DNA of 64,000 nt, taken from positions 124,001 through 188,000 of the forward strand of contig NZ_BMUA01000014.1 of assembly GCF_014649955.1 (NCBI RefSeq). The letters run 5' to 3'. Position 1 is the first letter of the stretch. The number at the start of each line of letters is the position of its first letter. Positions 33,684-41,403 of this stretch are shown piece by piece. The stretch comes from Streptomyces violascens. Lineage in GTDB: Bacteria; Actinomycetota; Actinomycetes; Streptomycetales; Streptomycetaceae. The position numbers and the translations under genes were made by a program. Below the pieces are notes generated by a model. It worked only from the letters and a program-made list of their open reading frames with translations. It made no database searches and had not been told where the DNA came from.

Positions 33684-33858
33684 CTGCTGGGGGCGCGGGG
33701 AACTGTGCGAGCAACCACGACGGCCCGCGGACGAAATCGGGTTCAGGGCGCGTGAGCTGCGCGACCAGCCACGCACGGCCAGCGGGCCGAAGGTCGTCGA
33801 GGTCCGGGGCGCAGCCCGGGGGAGCCCGCACCGACCCTGCTGGGGGCGCGGGGAACTG
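33684..33858. repeat. Two copies of a Streptomyces-type intergenic repeat (GGGGCGCGGGGAACTG)
   Basis: CTGCTGGGGGCGCGGGGAACTG (first 20 bases identical) occurs at 33684-33705 and 33837-33858, with a related G-C-T-G-C-G-C-G-A-C-C-A-G-C-C unit between (33754 on). A reverse copy lies at 61636-61655. The 500-bp gap 33643-34145 holds these repeats and the purF promoter; no gene is supported. Confidence 0.6.
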
Positions 33859-34108
33859 CGCAATCAGGGGGTGTCCTCACGCAGCGCACATGCCCCCGCA
33901 CCCGGCCCCGGCCCGACCCCGTCCCGCGAAGCGAACTCCGTCACACTCGGCGCGGGCTCGCGACGCAGTCGCAAACACCGCGAGTGGCCGACGCGTACCC
34001 CGGCCCACCTGCGGGGACGCGGCCGAAGGGCAAAAGGGGACCCCTGCGAGGGGGCGAGGCGCGAAAGCTACAAAAGCGGGCAGGGTGTCCGCCTGTCCGT
34101 ATCCCCAA

Positions 34109-34146
34109 TTCGGACCAGTGGTCGATCTCGCCTACACTCGGTGGCG
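34109..34146 (+). promoter_or_regulatory. Putative purF promoter giving a leaderless mRNA
   Basis: TACACT (34133-34138) is a good -10 element; a weak -35 (TTCGGA, 34109-34114) lies 18 bases upstream. The GTG start at 34146 is seven bases past the -10, so transcription would begin at or next to the start codon. No ribosome site is visible. Confidence 0.5.
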
Positions 34147-35672
34147 TGCCACGTGGTGACGGACGACTCAACCACGACCTGCTCCCCGGTGAGAAGGGCC
34201 CCCAGGACGCTTGCGGCGTCTTCGGTGTCTGGGCTCCGGGTGAAGAGGTCGCGAAGCTCACTTACTTCGGGCTCTACGCCCTCCAACATCGGGGCCAGGA
34301 ATCCGCGGGCATCGCGGTCAGCAACGGCTCCCAGATCCTCGTCTTCAAGGACATGGGACTTGTCTCCCAGGTCTTCGACGAGACCTCGCTCGGTTCCCTC
34401 CAGGGGCATATCGCGGTCGGTCACGCCCGCTACTCGACCACGGGTGCCTCCGTGTGGGAGAACGCTCAGCCGACCTTCAGGGCGACCGCCCACGGCTCGA
34501 TCGCGCTCGGCCACAACGGCAACCTGGTGAACACCGCGCAGCTCGCGGAGATGGTCGCCGAGCTGCCCAAGGAGAACGGCCGGGCCACCCAGCTCGCCGC
34601 CACCAACGACACCGACCTGGTCACCGCGCTGCTCGCGGGCCAGACGGACGACGACGGCAAGCCGCTGACCGTCGAGGAAGCGGCCGCCAAGGTCCTTCCC
34701 CAGGTCCAGGGCGCCTTCTCGCTGGTCTTCATGGACGAGCAGACGCTGTACTGCGCCCGTGACCCGCAGGGCATCCGCCCGCTGGTGCTCGGCCGCCTGG
34801 AGCGCGGCTGGGTCGTCGCATCGGAGAGCGCCGCGCTCGACATCTGCGGCGCCAGCTTCGTCCGCGAGATCGAGCCGGGCGAGCTCGTCGCCATCGACGA
34901 GAACGGTCTGCGCACCTCGCGATTCGCAGAAGCGAAGCCCAAGGGCTGTGTCTTCGAGTACGTCTACCTGGCGCGCCCGGACACCGACATCGCCGGCCGG
35001 AATGTCTACCTCTCGCGAGTGGAGATGGGTCGGAAACTCGCCAAGGAAGCCCCGGTCGAGGCCGACCTGGTGATAGCGACTCCGGAGTCCGGCACCCCCG
35101 CCGCGATCGGATACGCCGAGGCAAGCGGTATCCCGTACGGCTCGGGCCTGGTGAAGAACGCCTACGTCGGCCGTACGTTCATCCAGCCCTCGCAGACCAT
35201 CCGCCAGCTCGGTATCCGGCTCAAGCTGAATCCGCTGAAGGAAGTCATCCGCGGCAAGCGCCTGGTGGTCGTCGACGACTCGATCGTCCGCGGCAACACC
35301 CAGCGCGCGCTCGTGAAGATGCTCCGCGAGGCGGGCGCCGCCGAGGTCCACATCCGGATCTCGTCGCCGCCGGTGAAGTGGCCCTGTTTCTTCGGCATCG
35401 ACTTCGCGACCCGCGCGGAGCTGATCGCCAACGGCATGACCATCGAGGAGATCGGCACGTCCCTGGGCGCCGATTCGCTCTCGTACATCTCGACCGACGC
35501 GATGATCGAAGCGACGACGATCCCCAAGGACAACCTCTGCCGCGCCTGCTTCGACGGCGTGTACCCGATGGAGCTCCCCGACCCCGAGCTGCTCGGCAAG
35601 CAGCTCCTGGAGTCCGAGCTGGCTTCCGGCCCCGCCGCGACCGCGGCCGCCGACGCCCTGCGCCGCCCGTAA
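34146..35672 (+). CDS. purF: Amidophosphoribosyltransferase
   Basis: The product has 508 residues. It converts PRPP and glutamine to phosphoribosylamine, the first committed purine step. A short propeptide ends before Cys23 (G-P-Q-D-A-C-G-V-F-G), which becomes the N-terminal nucleophile after cleavage. The N-terminal glutaminase part has Q-H-R-G-Q-E-S-A-G. The PRPP loop is V-V-V-D-D-S-I-V-R-G (about 375-384). Cysteines near the end (C-R-A-C-F-D-G) fit the iron-sulfur type. purM follows 35 bases on. Confidence 0.96.
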   Translation: MPRGDGRLNHDLLPGEKGPQDACGVFGVWAPGEEVAKLTYFGLYALQHRGQESAGIAVSNGSQILVFKDMGLVSQVFDETSLGSLQGHIAVGHARYSTTGASVWENAQPTFRATAHGSIALGHNGNLVNTAQLAEMVAELPKENGRATQLAATNDTDLVTALLAGQTDDDGKPLTVEEAAAKVLPQVQGAFSLVFMDEQTLYCARDPQGIRPLVLGRLERGWVVASESAALDICGASFVREIEPGELVAIDENGLRTSRFAEAKPKGCVFEYVYLARPDTDIAGRNVYLSRVEMGRKLAKEAPVEADLVIATPESGTPAAIGYAEASGIPYGSGLVKNAYVGRTFIQPSQTIRQLGIRLKLNPLKEVIRGKRLVVVDDSIVRGNTQRALVKMLREAGAAEVHIRISSPPVKWPCFFGIDFATRAELIANGMTIEEIGTSLGADSLSYISTDAMIEATTIPKDNLCRACFDGVYPMELPDPELLGKQLLESELASGPAATAAADALRRP

Positions 35673-35707
35673 AACCCTGCAGTACGACACGAAAGTTCTC
35701 CAGAGAC

Positions 35708-36775
35708 ATGTCTGAGACCACTGGTGCCAGCTACGCAGCCGCGGGCGTCGACATCGAGGCGGGCGACCGCGCCGTCGAGTTGATGAAGGAGTGGGTGAAG
35801 AAGACGAAGCGTCCCGAGGTCCTGGGCGGCCTCGGCGGATTCGCCGGCCTCTTCGACGCCTCGGCCCTCAAGCGCTACGAGCGCCCGCTGCTCGCCTCCG
35901 CCACCGACGGCGTCGGCACGAAGGTCGACCTCGCCCGCAAGATGGGCGTGTACGACACCATCGGCCACGACCTCGTCGGCATGGTCGTCGACGACCTGGT
36001 CGTGTGTGGCGCCGAGCCGCTGTTCATGACCGACTACATCTGTGTCGGCAAGGTCCACCCCGAGCGCGTCGCGGCCATCGTGAAGGGCATCGCCGAAGGC
36101 TGTGTCCTGGCGGGCTGCGCGCTGGTCGGCGGCGAGACCGCCGAGCACCCGGGCCTCCTCGGCCCCGACGACTTCGACGTCGCGGGCGCCGGCACCGGTG
36201 TCGTCGAGTACGACCAGCTCCTGGGCGCCGACCGCATTCGTGAAGGGGACGCGGTCATCGCCATGGCTTCGTCCGGTCTTCACTCGAACGGGTACTCACT
36301 CGTCCGGCACGTGGTGTTCGACCGGGCCAGGATGACCTTGGACCAGCACGTCGAGGAGTTCGGCCGCACGCTCGGCGAGGAGCTCCTGGAACCCACCAAG
36401 ATCTACTCCCTCGACTGCCTGGCCCTGACCCGCACTGCCGAGGTGCACGGTTTCAGCCACATCACCGGCGGCGGTCTTGCCAACAACCTGGCCCGGGTCA
36501 TCCCCGACCACCTGCACGCCACGGTCGACCGCTCGACCTGGACGCCGGGCGCGGTCTTCGACCTCGTCGGCACGGCGGGCAACGTCGAGCGGCTCGAACT
36601 GGAGAAGACGCTCAACATGGGCGTCGGCATGATGGCGATCGTCCCCGAGGCCTCGGTCGACGTCGCGCTCCAGACCCTCGCGGACCGGGGCGTGGATGCC
36701 TGGGTCGCCGGCGAGATCCTTGAGCGCGGCGATCACCGCGACGGCGCCGAGCTGACCGGTGACTACTCGAAGTAG
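35708..36775 (+). CDS. purM: Phosphoribosylformylglycinamidine cyclo-ligase (AIR synthetase)
   Basis: The product has 355 residues. It closes the imidazole ring using ATP, step five. Marks are S-A-T-D-G-V-G-T-K (about 63-71), G-G-E-T-A-E-H-P (about 139-146), H-S-N-G-Y-S and G-F-S-H-I-T-G-G-G. A leader extension of about 20 residues is normal for actinomycetes. Probably co-transcribed with purF; terminator downstream. Confidence 0.96.
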   Translation: MSETTGASYAAAGVDIEAGDRAVELMKEWVKKTKRPEVLGGLGGFAGLFDASALKRYERPLLASATDGVGTKVDLARKMGVYDTIGHDLVGMVVDDLVVCGAEPLFMTDYICVGKVHPERVAAIVKGIAEGCVLAGCALVGGETAEHPGLLGPDDFDVAGAGTGVVEYDQLLGADRIREGDAVIAMASSGLHSNGYSLVRHVVFDRARMTLDQHVEEFGRTLGEELLEPTKIYSLDCLALTRTAEVHGFSHITGGGLANNLARVIPDHLHATVDRSTWTPGAVFDLVGTAGNVERLELEKTLNMGVGMMAIVPEASVDVALQTLADRGVDAWVAGEILERGDHRDGAELTGDYSK

Positions 36776-36794
36776 GCCGCTACAGGCAGCACGA

Positions 36795-36826
36795 AACCCG
36801 GTCTGGGGCGAAGGCCCCGGACCGGG
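36795..36826. terminator. Terminator between purM and the DUF3073 gene
   Basis: Long stem ACCCGGTCTGGGGC paired with GCCCCGGACCGGGT, loop gaag, lying between converging genes. Confidence 0.75.
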
Positions 36827-36882
36827 TCGGTGTGCTCAGAGCAGCGAACAGACGCGTTGCTGCGAAAGCGGGATCAGCGTAG

Positions 36883-37146
36883 TCAAGCGCCGCGGCGCTG
36901 CGACGACGGGCCGGACTCTTCGTCCTCGTCCTCGTCGTCATTCCCGTACAGATCCGCATAGCGGGCGTACGGGTCGTCGTCCTCGTCGTCCTCCAGTGGC
37001 TCCGCGTTCGGCGGTTGGCTCACTGTCGGGCTCGGAGTAGATGCGCCCAGCTCGTTGGCCAGACGCGACAGGTCAGTCCCGCCGCTGCTGTACTTCAGCT
37101 GGCGGGCGACCTTCGTCTGCTTGGCCTTTGCCCGGCCGCGCCCCAT
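36883..37146 (-). CDS. DUF3073 conserved actinobacterial protein
   Basis: The product has 87 residues. A strongly basic start (MGRGRAKAKQTKVARQLKY) is followed by Y-S-S-G-G-T-D-L-S-R-L-A-N-E-L-G and an acidic tail (EDDEDDDPYARYADLYG, DDEDEDEE). This is the DUF3073 signature, found across actinomycetes next to purM. Function is unknown; the basic head suggests nucleic acid or ribosome contact. The 280 bases upstream hold no other gene. Confidence 0.9.
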   Translation of the reverse strand: MGRGRAKAKQTKVARQLKYSSGGTDLSRLANELGASTPSPTVSQPPNAEPLEDDEDDDPYARYADLYGNDDEDEDEESGPSSQRRGA

Positions 37147-37370
37147 GGCTCGACCCCCTCGGTGACGGGGCTCGACGGCCCCAGAGTCTTGACACGCGTT
37201 CATGATCCGGAACGGACTCTCCGTGGAGAGACCGCGTCCGTAGGGCTTCAACGGTACCTGCTTCCGCGGCCATACGGTACGCCGCCCGCATGACGCGCCA
37301 CTTGGCAGAACCAACAAAGAGCCCTGTCCTCGCTGGTCAACCGCGATTTTAACCTCTTCTTGGCGCCCGA

Positions 37371-37414
37371 CCCGCCGACCGGCGTGAGTCATGTCTCTCA
37401 GCCCGGTCGGCGGG
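37371..37414 (-). terminator. Terminator after the valine dehydrogenase gene
   Basis: 12-bp perfect stem CCCGCCGACCGG (37371-37382 with 37403-37414), 12 bases past the vdh stop on the minus strand. Confidence 0.65.
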
Positions 37415-37426
37415 CGCCCGGGAGGC

Positions 37427-38515
37427 TCAGTGTTGACGTGCCTCCGCCATGCGCTGTTCGGCGATCCGGTCGGCCGCGGCGGCCGGCGGAATGCCGTCTT
37501 CCTTCGCACGAGCGAATATGGCCAGCGTGGTGTCGAAGATCTTCGAGGCCTTCGCCTTGCAGCGGTCGAAGTCGAAGCCGTGGAGCTCGTCGGCCACCTG
37601 GATCACGCCACCCGCGTTCACGACGTAGTCGGGTGCGTACAGGATCGCGCGGTCCGCGAGGTCCTTCTCCACACCCGGGTGCGCGAGCTGGTTGTTGGCC
37701 GCGCCGCACACCACCTTCGCGGTGAGCACGGGCACGCTCTCGTCGTTCAGGGCGCCGCCCAGCGCGCACGGGGCGTAGATGTCGAGCCCCTCGGTGCGGA
37801 TCAGCGCCTCGGTGTCGGCGGCGACGGTGACCTGGGGGTGCAGGTCGGTGATGGTGCGTACCGACTCCTCGCGCACGTCCGTGATCACGACCTCGGCGCC
37901 GTCCGAGAGCAGGTGCCCGACGAGGTGGCGGCCGACCTTGCCGACGCCCGCGACGCCGACCTTGCGGCCGCGCAGCGTCGGGTCGCCCCACAGGTGCTGG
38001 GCCGAGGCCCGCATGCCCTGGAACACGCCGAACGCGGTCAGCACGGACGAGTCGCCCGCGCCGCCGTTCTCGGGGGAGCGGCCGGTCGTCCACTGGCAGG
38101 TGCGCGCCACGACGTCCATGTCGGCGACGTAGGTGCCGACGTCGCAGGCCGTGACGTAGCGCCCGCCGAGCGAGGCCACGAACCGGCCGTAGGCGAGCAG
38201 GAGTTCTTCGGTCTTGATCGTCTCGGGATCACCGATGATCACGGCCTTGCCGCCGCCGTGGTCAAGGCCGGCCATGGCGTTCTTGTACGACATTCCGCGC
38301 GACAGGTTGAGGGCGTCGGCGACGGCCTCCGCCTCGGTCGCGTACGGGTAGAAGCGCGTACCGCCCAGGGCCGGGCCCAGGGCGGTGGAGTGGATGGCGA
38401 TGACGGCTCTGAGCCCGGTGGCTCGGTCCTGGCACAGCACGACCTGCTCGTGTCCGCCCTGGTCGGAGCGGAAGAGGGTGTGCAGTACGTCATCGGCTCC
38501 GGTCACATCGGTCAC
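37427..38515 (-). CDS. vdh: Valine (Leu/Phe/Val) dehydrogenase
   Basis: The product has 362 residues. It is an NAD-dependent oxidative deaminase of branched-chain amino acids that feeds acyl-CoA starters to polyketides and fatty acids. Markers are L-G-G-T-R-F-Y-P-Y, the catalytic lysine in G-L-D-H-G-G-G-K-A-V (about 85-94), and the Rossmann loop V-G-V-A-G-V-G-K-V-G. The GTG start giving V-T-D-V-T-G is chosen over an in-frame TTG 15 bases upstream because gggag sits eight bases before it and known Streptomyces Vdh proteins begin M-T-D-V. It is transcribed away from the next gene. Confidence 0.94.
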   Translation of the reverse strand: MTDVTGADDVLHTLFRSDQGGHEQVVLCQDRATGLRAVIAIHSTALGPALGGTRFYPYATEAEAVADALNLSRGMSYKNAMAGLDHGGGKAVIIGDPETIKTEELLLAYGRFVASLGGRYVTACDVGTYVADMDVVARTCQWTTGRSPENGGAGDSSVLTAFGVFQGMRASAQHLWGDPTLRGRKVGVAGVGKVGRHLVGHLLSDGAEVVITDVREESVRTITDLHPQVTVAADTEALIRTEGLDIYAPCALGGALNDESVPVLTAKVVCGAANNQLAHPGVEKDLADRAILYAPDYVVNAGGVIQVADELHGFDFDRCKAKASKIFDTTLAIFARAKEDGIPPAAAADRIAEQRMAEARQH

Positions 38516-38680
38516 GGTGGTGACTCCCAAGTACGAAGCGGCGGTTGACGGCCCGCCTGTGGGTGGGGCGGGCCCGGTTGGGGAGCAGGTTAAGTCCTAC
38601 GCGCCCGTAGATCAGGCGCAGTGCTCAGGATCACCCCCGTCAGGAGCACAGGGGGGCGTGCCCGTGGGACGATGCGGGAC

Positions 38681-39523
38681 ATGGCGGTGGTGTCCTCGGT
38701 GCTCGTTCCGTATGCGTCCTACCTGCGGGTGTACGAGCCCCTTGCCGCCTTCCCCGAACCCGAGCGTGGCCACTGGCAGCGCTACGCCGAGCGCGGGCGC
38801 ACCCCAGGTGCCCAGGACGAACTCCGGCGCGCGCTGGCCGACTTGGTGCCCACCCCGCCCGTCCCGGTGCCGGTGCACGAGAGCGGGGACGCGTTCGTGG
38901 CCGAGGTCGACGGGGTGGTGTGCGTGTGCCCCTGGCGGACCCGGCTGCGCGGCTGGCAGGCCCTGGAAGGGCTCGCGGGCCAGTTCCCCGAGCCGGTCCT
39001 GGACGCGCTGCTGCCTCCGGTGGTGCGCAGGCAGGCCGAGGCGGACTACGAGCACTGGCGGGAGCGGAATCCGGACGCCCGGCCGTGGATCCTGACGAGT
39101 GTCTGGCACATCCCTGTGAGCTGGTTCACAGTCTTTTCGGACGAAGAGCGGGAGTATGCACCGGGTGAGGGTGCGACCGCACCCGTGCTGCGCTACCGCA
39201 CCCCGATGGTCCAGGCCCGCCGTCGTCTCGCGAGGGCGCTGCGGACGCTGCGGGACCACATCGACGAGGGGCCGCTGACCGAGGGCCTGGTGGACGTCGG
39301 GCGCTGGCTGGAGGAATTCCATCCGCGCTCGCTGGTCGAGCTGGACTACGGCGGCCTCGTGCACGCGCTCTCGCGGGACAGCCTGGAGGCGGACCGTTCG
39401 GCGGCCGACGTGGCCGAGGGGATCGCCGCGCTGCGGGCCGGCGACGACACCGGCGCGGAGGAGGCGTACGGCCGCTTCACGGAGCGCTGGCGGGCCGTCA
39501 AGGAACGCCGGATGGCCAACTGA
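38681..39523 (+). CDS. Conserved Streptomyces protein of unknown function
   Basis: The product has 280 residues (ATG 38681, opening M-A-V-V-S-S-V-L-V-P-Y-A-S-Y-L; an in-frame ATG at 38672 is possible). Soluble, rich in Trp and Arg. The phrase R-P-W-I-L-T-S-V-W-H-I-P-V-S-W-F-T-V-F lies mid-protein and the last third is helical. I recognise it as the conserved neighbour of bldC and vdh but know no domain. It is divergent from vdh across 165 bases. Confidence 0.75.
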   Translation: MAVVSSVLVPYASYLRVYEPLAAFPEPERGHWQRYAERGRTPGAQDELRRALADLVPTPPVPVPVHESGDAFVAEVDGVVCVCPWRTRLRGWQALEGLAGQFPEPVLDALLPPVVRRQAEADYEHWRERNPDARPWILTSVWHIPVSWFTVFSDEEREYAPGEGATAPVLRYRTPMVQARRRLARALRTLRDHIDEGPLTEGLVDVGRWLEEFHPRSLVELDYGGLVHALSRDSLEADRSAADVAEGIAALRAGDDTGAEEAYGRFTERWRAVKERRMAN

Positions 39524-40098
39524 GGTCGCCCGGCCGGTTCTGAGGAGCCGTCGGGGGGCCGTAGGAGGGTCTTCATGAGGCCATCCGTGGGATCTTCGTG
39601 CGGCCTTCGGGGGGTCTTGGAGCGGCCTTCGGAGGGTCTTCGGGGGGTTGCCGCAGGACGTAGGTCCTGATCCGGGCCTTTGCCCTAAGCGTGACGGACC
39701 GCACTTATCTCACCCTTGCGCCCAGACCCCACCCTCGTGCCAAAATAGGACAAGGGGTCCGGGGAGGATCCCTTCCGCCCAACTAAGGGCGGATTGCTCG
39801 GTATTGCTTGCTATGGGGGGTCTGACGACTCCTGATCGCTCTGTGACTGATCGTCACTGTGGCGTGACTGTCCGCTATGGCATGGTCCATCGGCTTCCGT
39901 CGCTGATGAACACCTGGGAGGGCAATTCCATCGGTTTGGCCGACGTGGCTGGACGGATGGTGTAGTTGTAGTGCCGAGGACAAGCCGTTCGTCCTATAAC
40001 CGACTCGGCTCGCGTCCGCCATTTCGGGCAACGCGGGTCAAGGTGCAGAATTTAGAGGAAAGAACCGAGAAGGTTCGGTTCTCCCGAGGAGGCCGCTC
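39524..40098. other. Long leader and intergenic region before bldC
   Basis: The first 130 bases contain repeated GGCCTTCGGGGGGTCTT-like units. A palindrome TCCGCCC-aactaa-GGGCGGA lies at 39774-39793. A 50-codon reading frame (39813-39965, opening M-G-G-L-T-T-P-D-R-S) has no ribosome site and is not called as a gene. Just before bldC a hairpin AGAACCGA/TCGGTTCT (40061-40068 with 40075-40082) precedes the ribosome site gaggagg. Confidence 0.5.
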
Positions 40099-40305
40099 AT
40101 GACCGCTCGCACCCCTGATGCCGAGCCGCTGCTGACCCCGGCTGAGGTTGCCACGATGTTCCGCGTGGACCCGAAGACGGTGACCCGCTGGGCCAAGGCC
40201 GGCAAGCTCACGTCCATCCGCACGTTGGGTGGGCATCGCCGGTACCGCGAGGCAGAGGTCCGCGCACTGCTGGCGGGTATTCCGCAGCAGCGCAGCGAGG
40301 CCTGA
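40099..40305 (+). CDS. bldC: BldC developmental transcriptional regulator
   Basis: The product has 68 residues. BldC is a lone MerR-like DNA-binding domain that holds Streptomyces in vegetative growth and binds DNA as head-to-tail oligomers. The sequence L-L-T-P-A-E-V-A-T-M-F-R-V-D-P-K-T-V-T-R and the wing I-R-T-L-G-G-H-R-R-Y match it closely. Good ribosome site and a hairpin in the leader. Terminator follows 100 bases later. Confidence 0.97.
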   Translation: MTARTPDAEPLLTPAEVATMFRVDPKTVTRWAKAGKLTSIRTLGGHRRYREAEVRALLAGIPQQRSEA

Positions 40306-40406
40306 ACAACACCCCAATAATCCGGACCATCCGGGGCCCCCACCCCGACCCGGTCCGCCTATAGCTCCGCATGACGCCCAGCCCGCCCCAACGGGCTGCG
40401 TCATTG

Positions 40407-40444
40407 ATCGCGCTGGACTCCGCCGGGTCCAGCGCGATTTTTTT
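40407..40444 (+). terminator. Intrinsic terminator after bldC with a true T-tract
   Basis: 12-bp stem ATCGCGCTGGAC (40407-40418 with 40427-40438) followed by seven T. Downstream to 40693 only a smaller hairpin (40529-40550) and an A/T patch (40551-40566) are seen. Confidence 0.85.
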
Positions 40445-40693
40445 ATGTCCGGCCTTGTCCGGCACTTCCGGCAGCTCCCCGGGGCCTCGTGCGGCCGCTC
40501 CGGAGGGGGGCCTTCCGCCGGCTCCGTGGCACCACCATCCGGGGTGGTGCAATTGTACATATTAAATCGGGGCGTTGTATGGGGTGCGTAAGTTCAGTCG
40601 TTCCGGAAACTCATTCCGTGACTCCCGTCACACCGTCAAGAGTCCCGCAGTCAGAGCCTCCCACCCCGGCGGCGGCCACCGGCCCGCCATAGG

Positions 40694-40867
40694 TCACCGG
40701 TTGGGGGGACTTTCGTCCTCGGGTCGCGCGGGCTCGGCGACCTCCATGGCGAGCCTCAGGAGCCGGTGGCAGACCGCGCAGTGACGGGTGAGGTGGCGGT
40801 AGCCCAGAGCGGCCGACAGATGGGCACGCAGCAGCGCACGCGTCTCGTGCCTCGACGACGCCGCCAT
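40694..40867 (-). CDS. Small cysteine-containing protein, DUF6274-like
   Basis: The product has 57 residues. It has a helical basic start (RHETRALLRAHLSAA) and a knuckle Y-R-H-L-T-R-H-C-A-V-C-H-R-L-L-R-L, a His/Cys cluster that could bind zinc. Ribosome site gaggtgg lies before the ATG. The pattern matches the short DUF6274 family of Streptomyces, named from memory. It is oriented away from the tRNA-Asp. Confidence 0.75.
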   Translation of the reverse strand: MAASSRHETRALLRAHLSAALGYRHLTRHCAVCHRLLRLAMEVAEPARPEDESPPNR

Positions 40868-41072
40868 GCGCCACCTCCTCGGGGAGCGCCCCCGTTCCCC
40901 TCCCTTGCAGGGGTACCGGCGGCAGGTGCCCCCGTCAAGACGGCGAGAAGGCCCGGATCCTGGGGGATCCGGGCCACAAGGAACGCCTGAGCTCGCATGG
41001 GGGGGGCATCCGGGCCCGGGGCGCTGGGGACGAGCGGGGAGCCCCGGCGCGGGGCTCGGGCCCGGAAAACGC

Positions 41073-41230
41073 CGGAGCCCGCATCCGGTGAAGGGTGCGA
41101 GCTCGGAAGTGGCGGCGGTCCTGAGGGGATTTGCTGTGTCCGTTCGCGGCTCCGCCGCGGGGCGCGGCCTCCCGGGGGGCCGCACCCGACAAACGCCGGA
41201 GCCCGCATCCGGTGAGGGATGCGGGCTCCG
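41073..41230 (-). terminator. tRNA-Asp terminator and a decayed upstream copy
   Basis: The intact hairpin is CGGAGCCCGCATCC (41197-41210) with 41217-41230. The same left arm recurs at 41073-41086 with a mutated right arm (41092-41105), so the outer copy is a decayed duplicate. No gene is supported in 40868-41238. Confidence 0.6.
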
Positions 41231-41238
41231 ATTTGCTG

Positions 41239-41313
41239 CGGTCCTGACGGGATTTGAACCCGCGGCCTCCACCTTGACAGGGTGGCGAGCACTCCAAACT
41301 GCTCCACAGGACC
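41239..41313 (-). tRNA. tRNA-Asp(GTC)
   Basis: 75 bases, acceptor GGTCCTG/CAGGACC, anticodon loop CTGTCAA. Identical to the copy at 47656-47730. Confidence 0.95.
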
Positions 41314-41314
41314 T

Positions 41315-41349
41315 TGTTTCGCAGCCCGTTGGCGCTTGGCTGCGAAACA
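41315..41349 (-). terminator. Probable hrpA terminator
   Basis: Perfect 12-bp stem TGTTTCGCAGCC (41315-41326 with 41338-41349), 55 bases past the hrpA stop and directly before the tRNA-Asp. Confidence 0.6.
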
Positions 41350-41403
41350 GACTGTACAGCAGGTCAGCGGGTCAGGTCGAACTCACTCACAGCGATACCC
41401 GCG

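Noticed and set aside
39813..39965. 50-codon open frame upstream of bldC
   Set aside because: No ribosome site, codon use unlike a Streptomyces gene, and no recognisable feature; kept only as part of the bldC leader.
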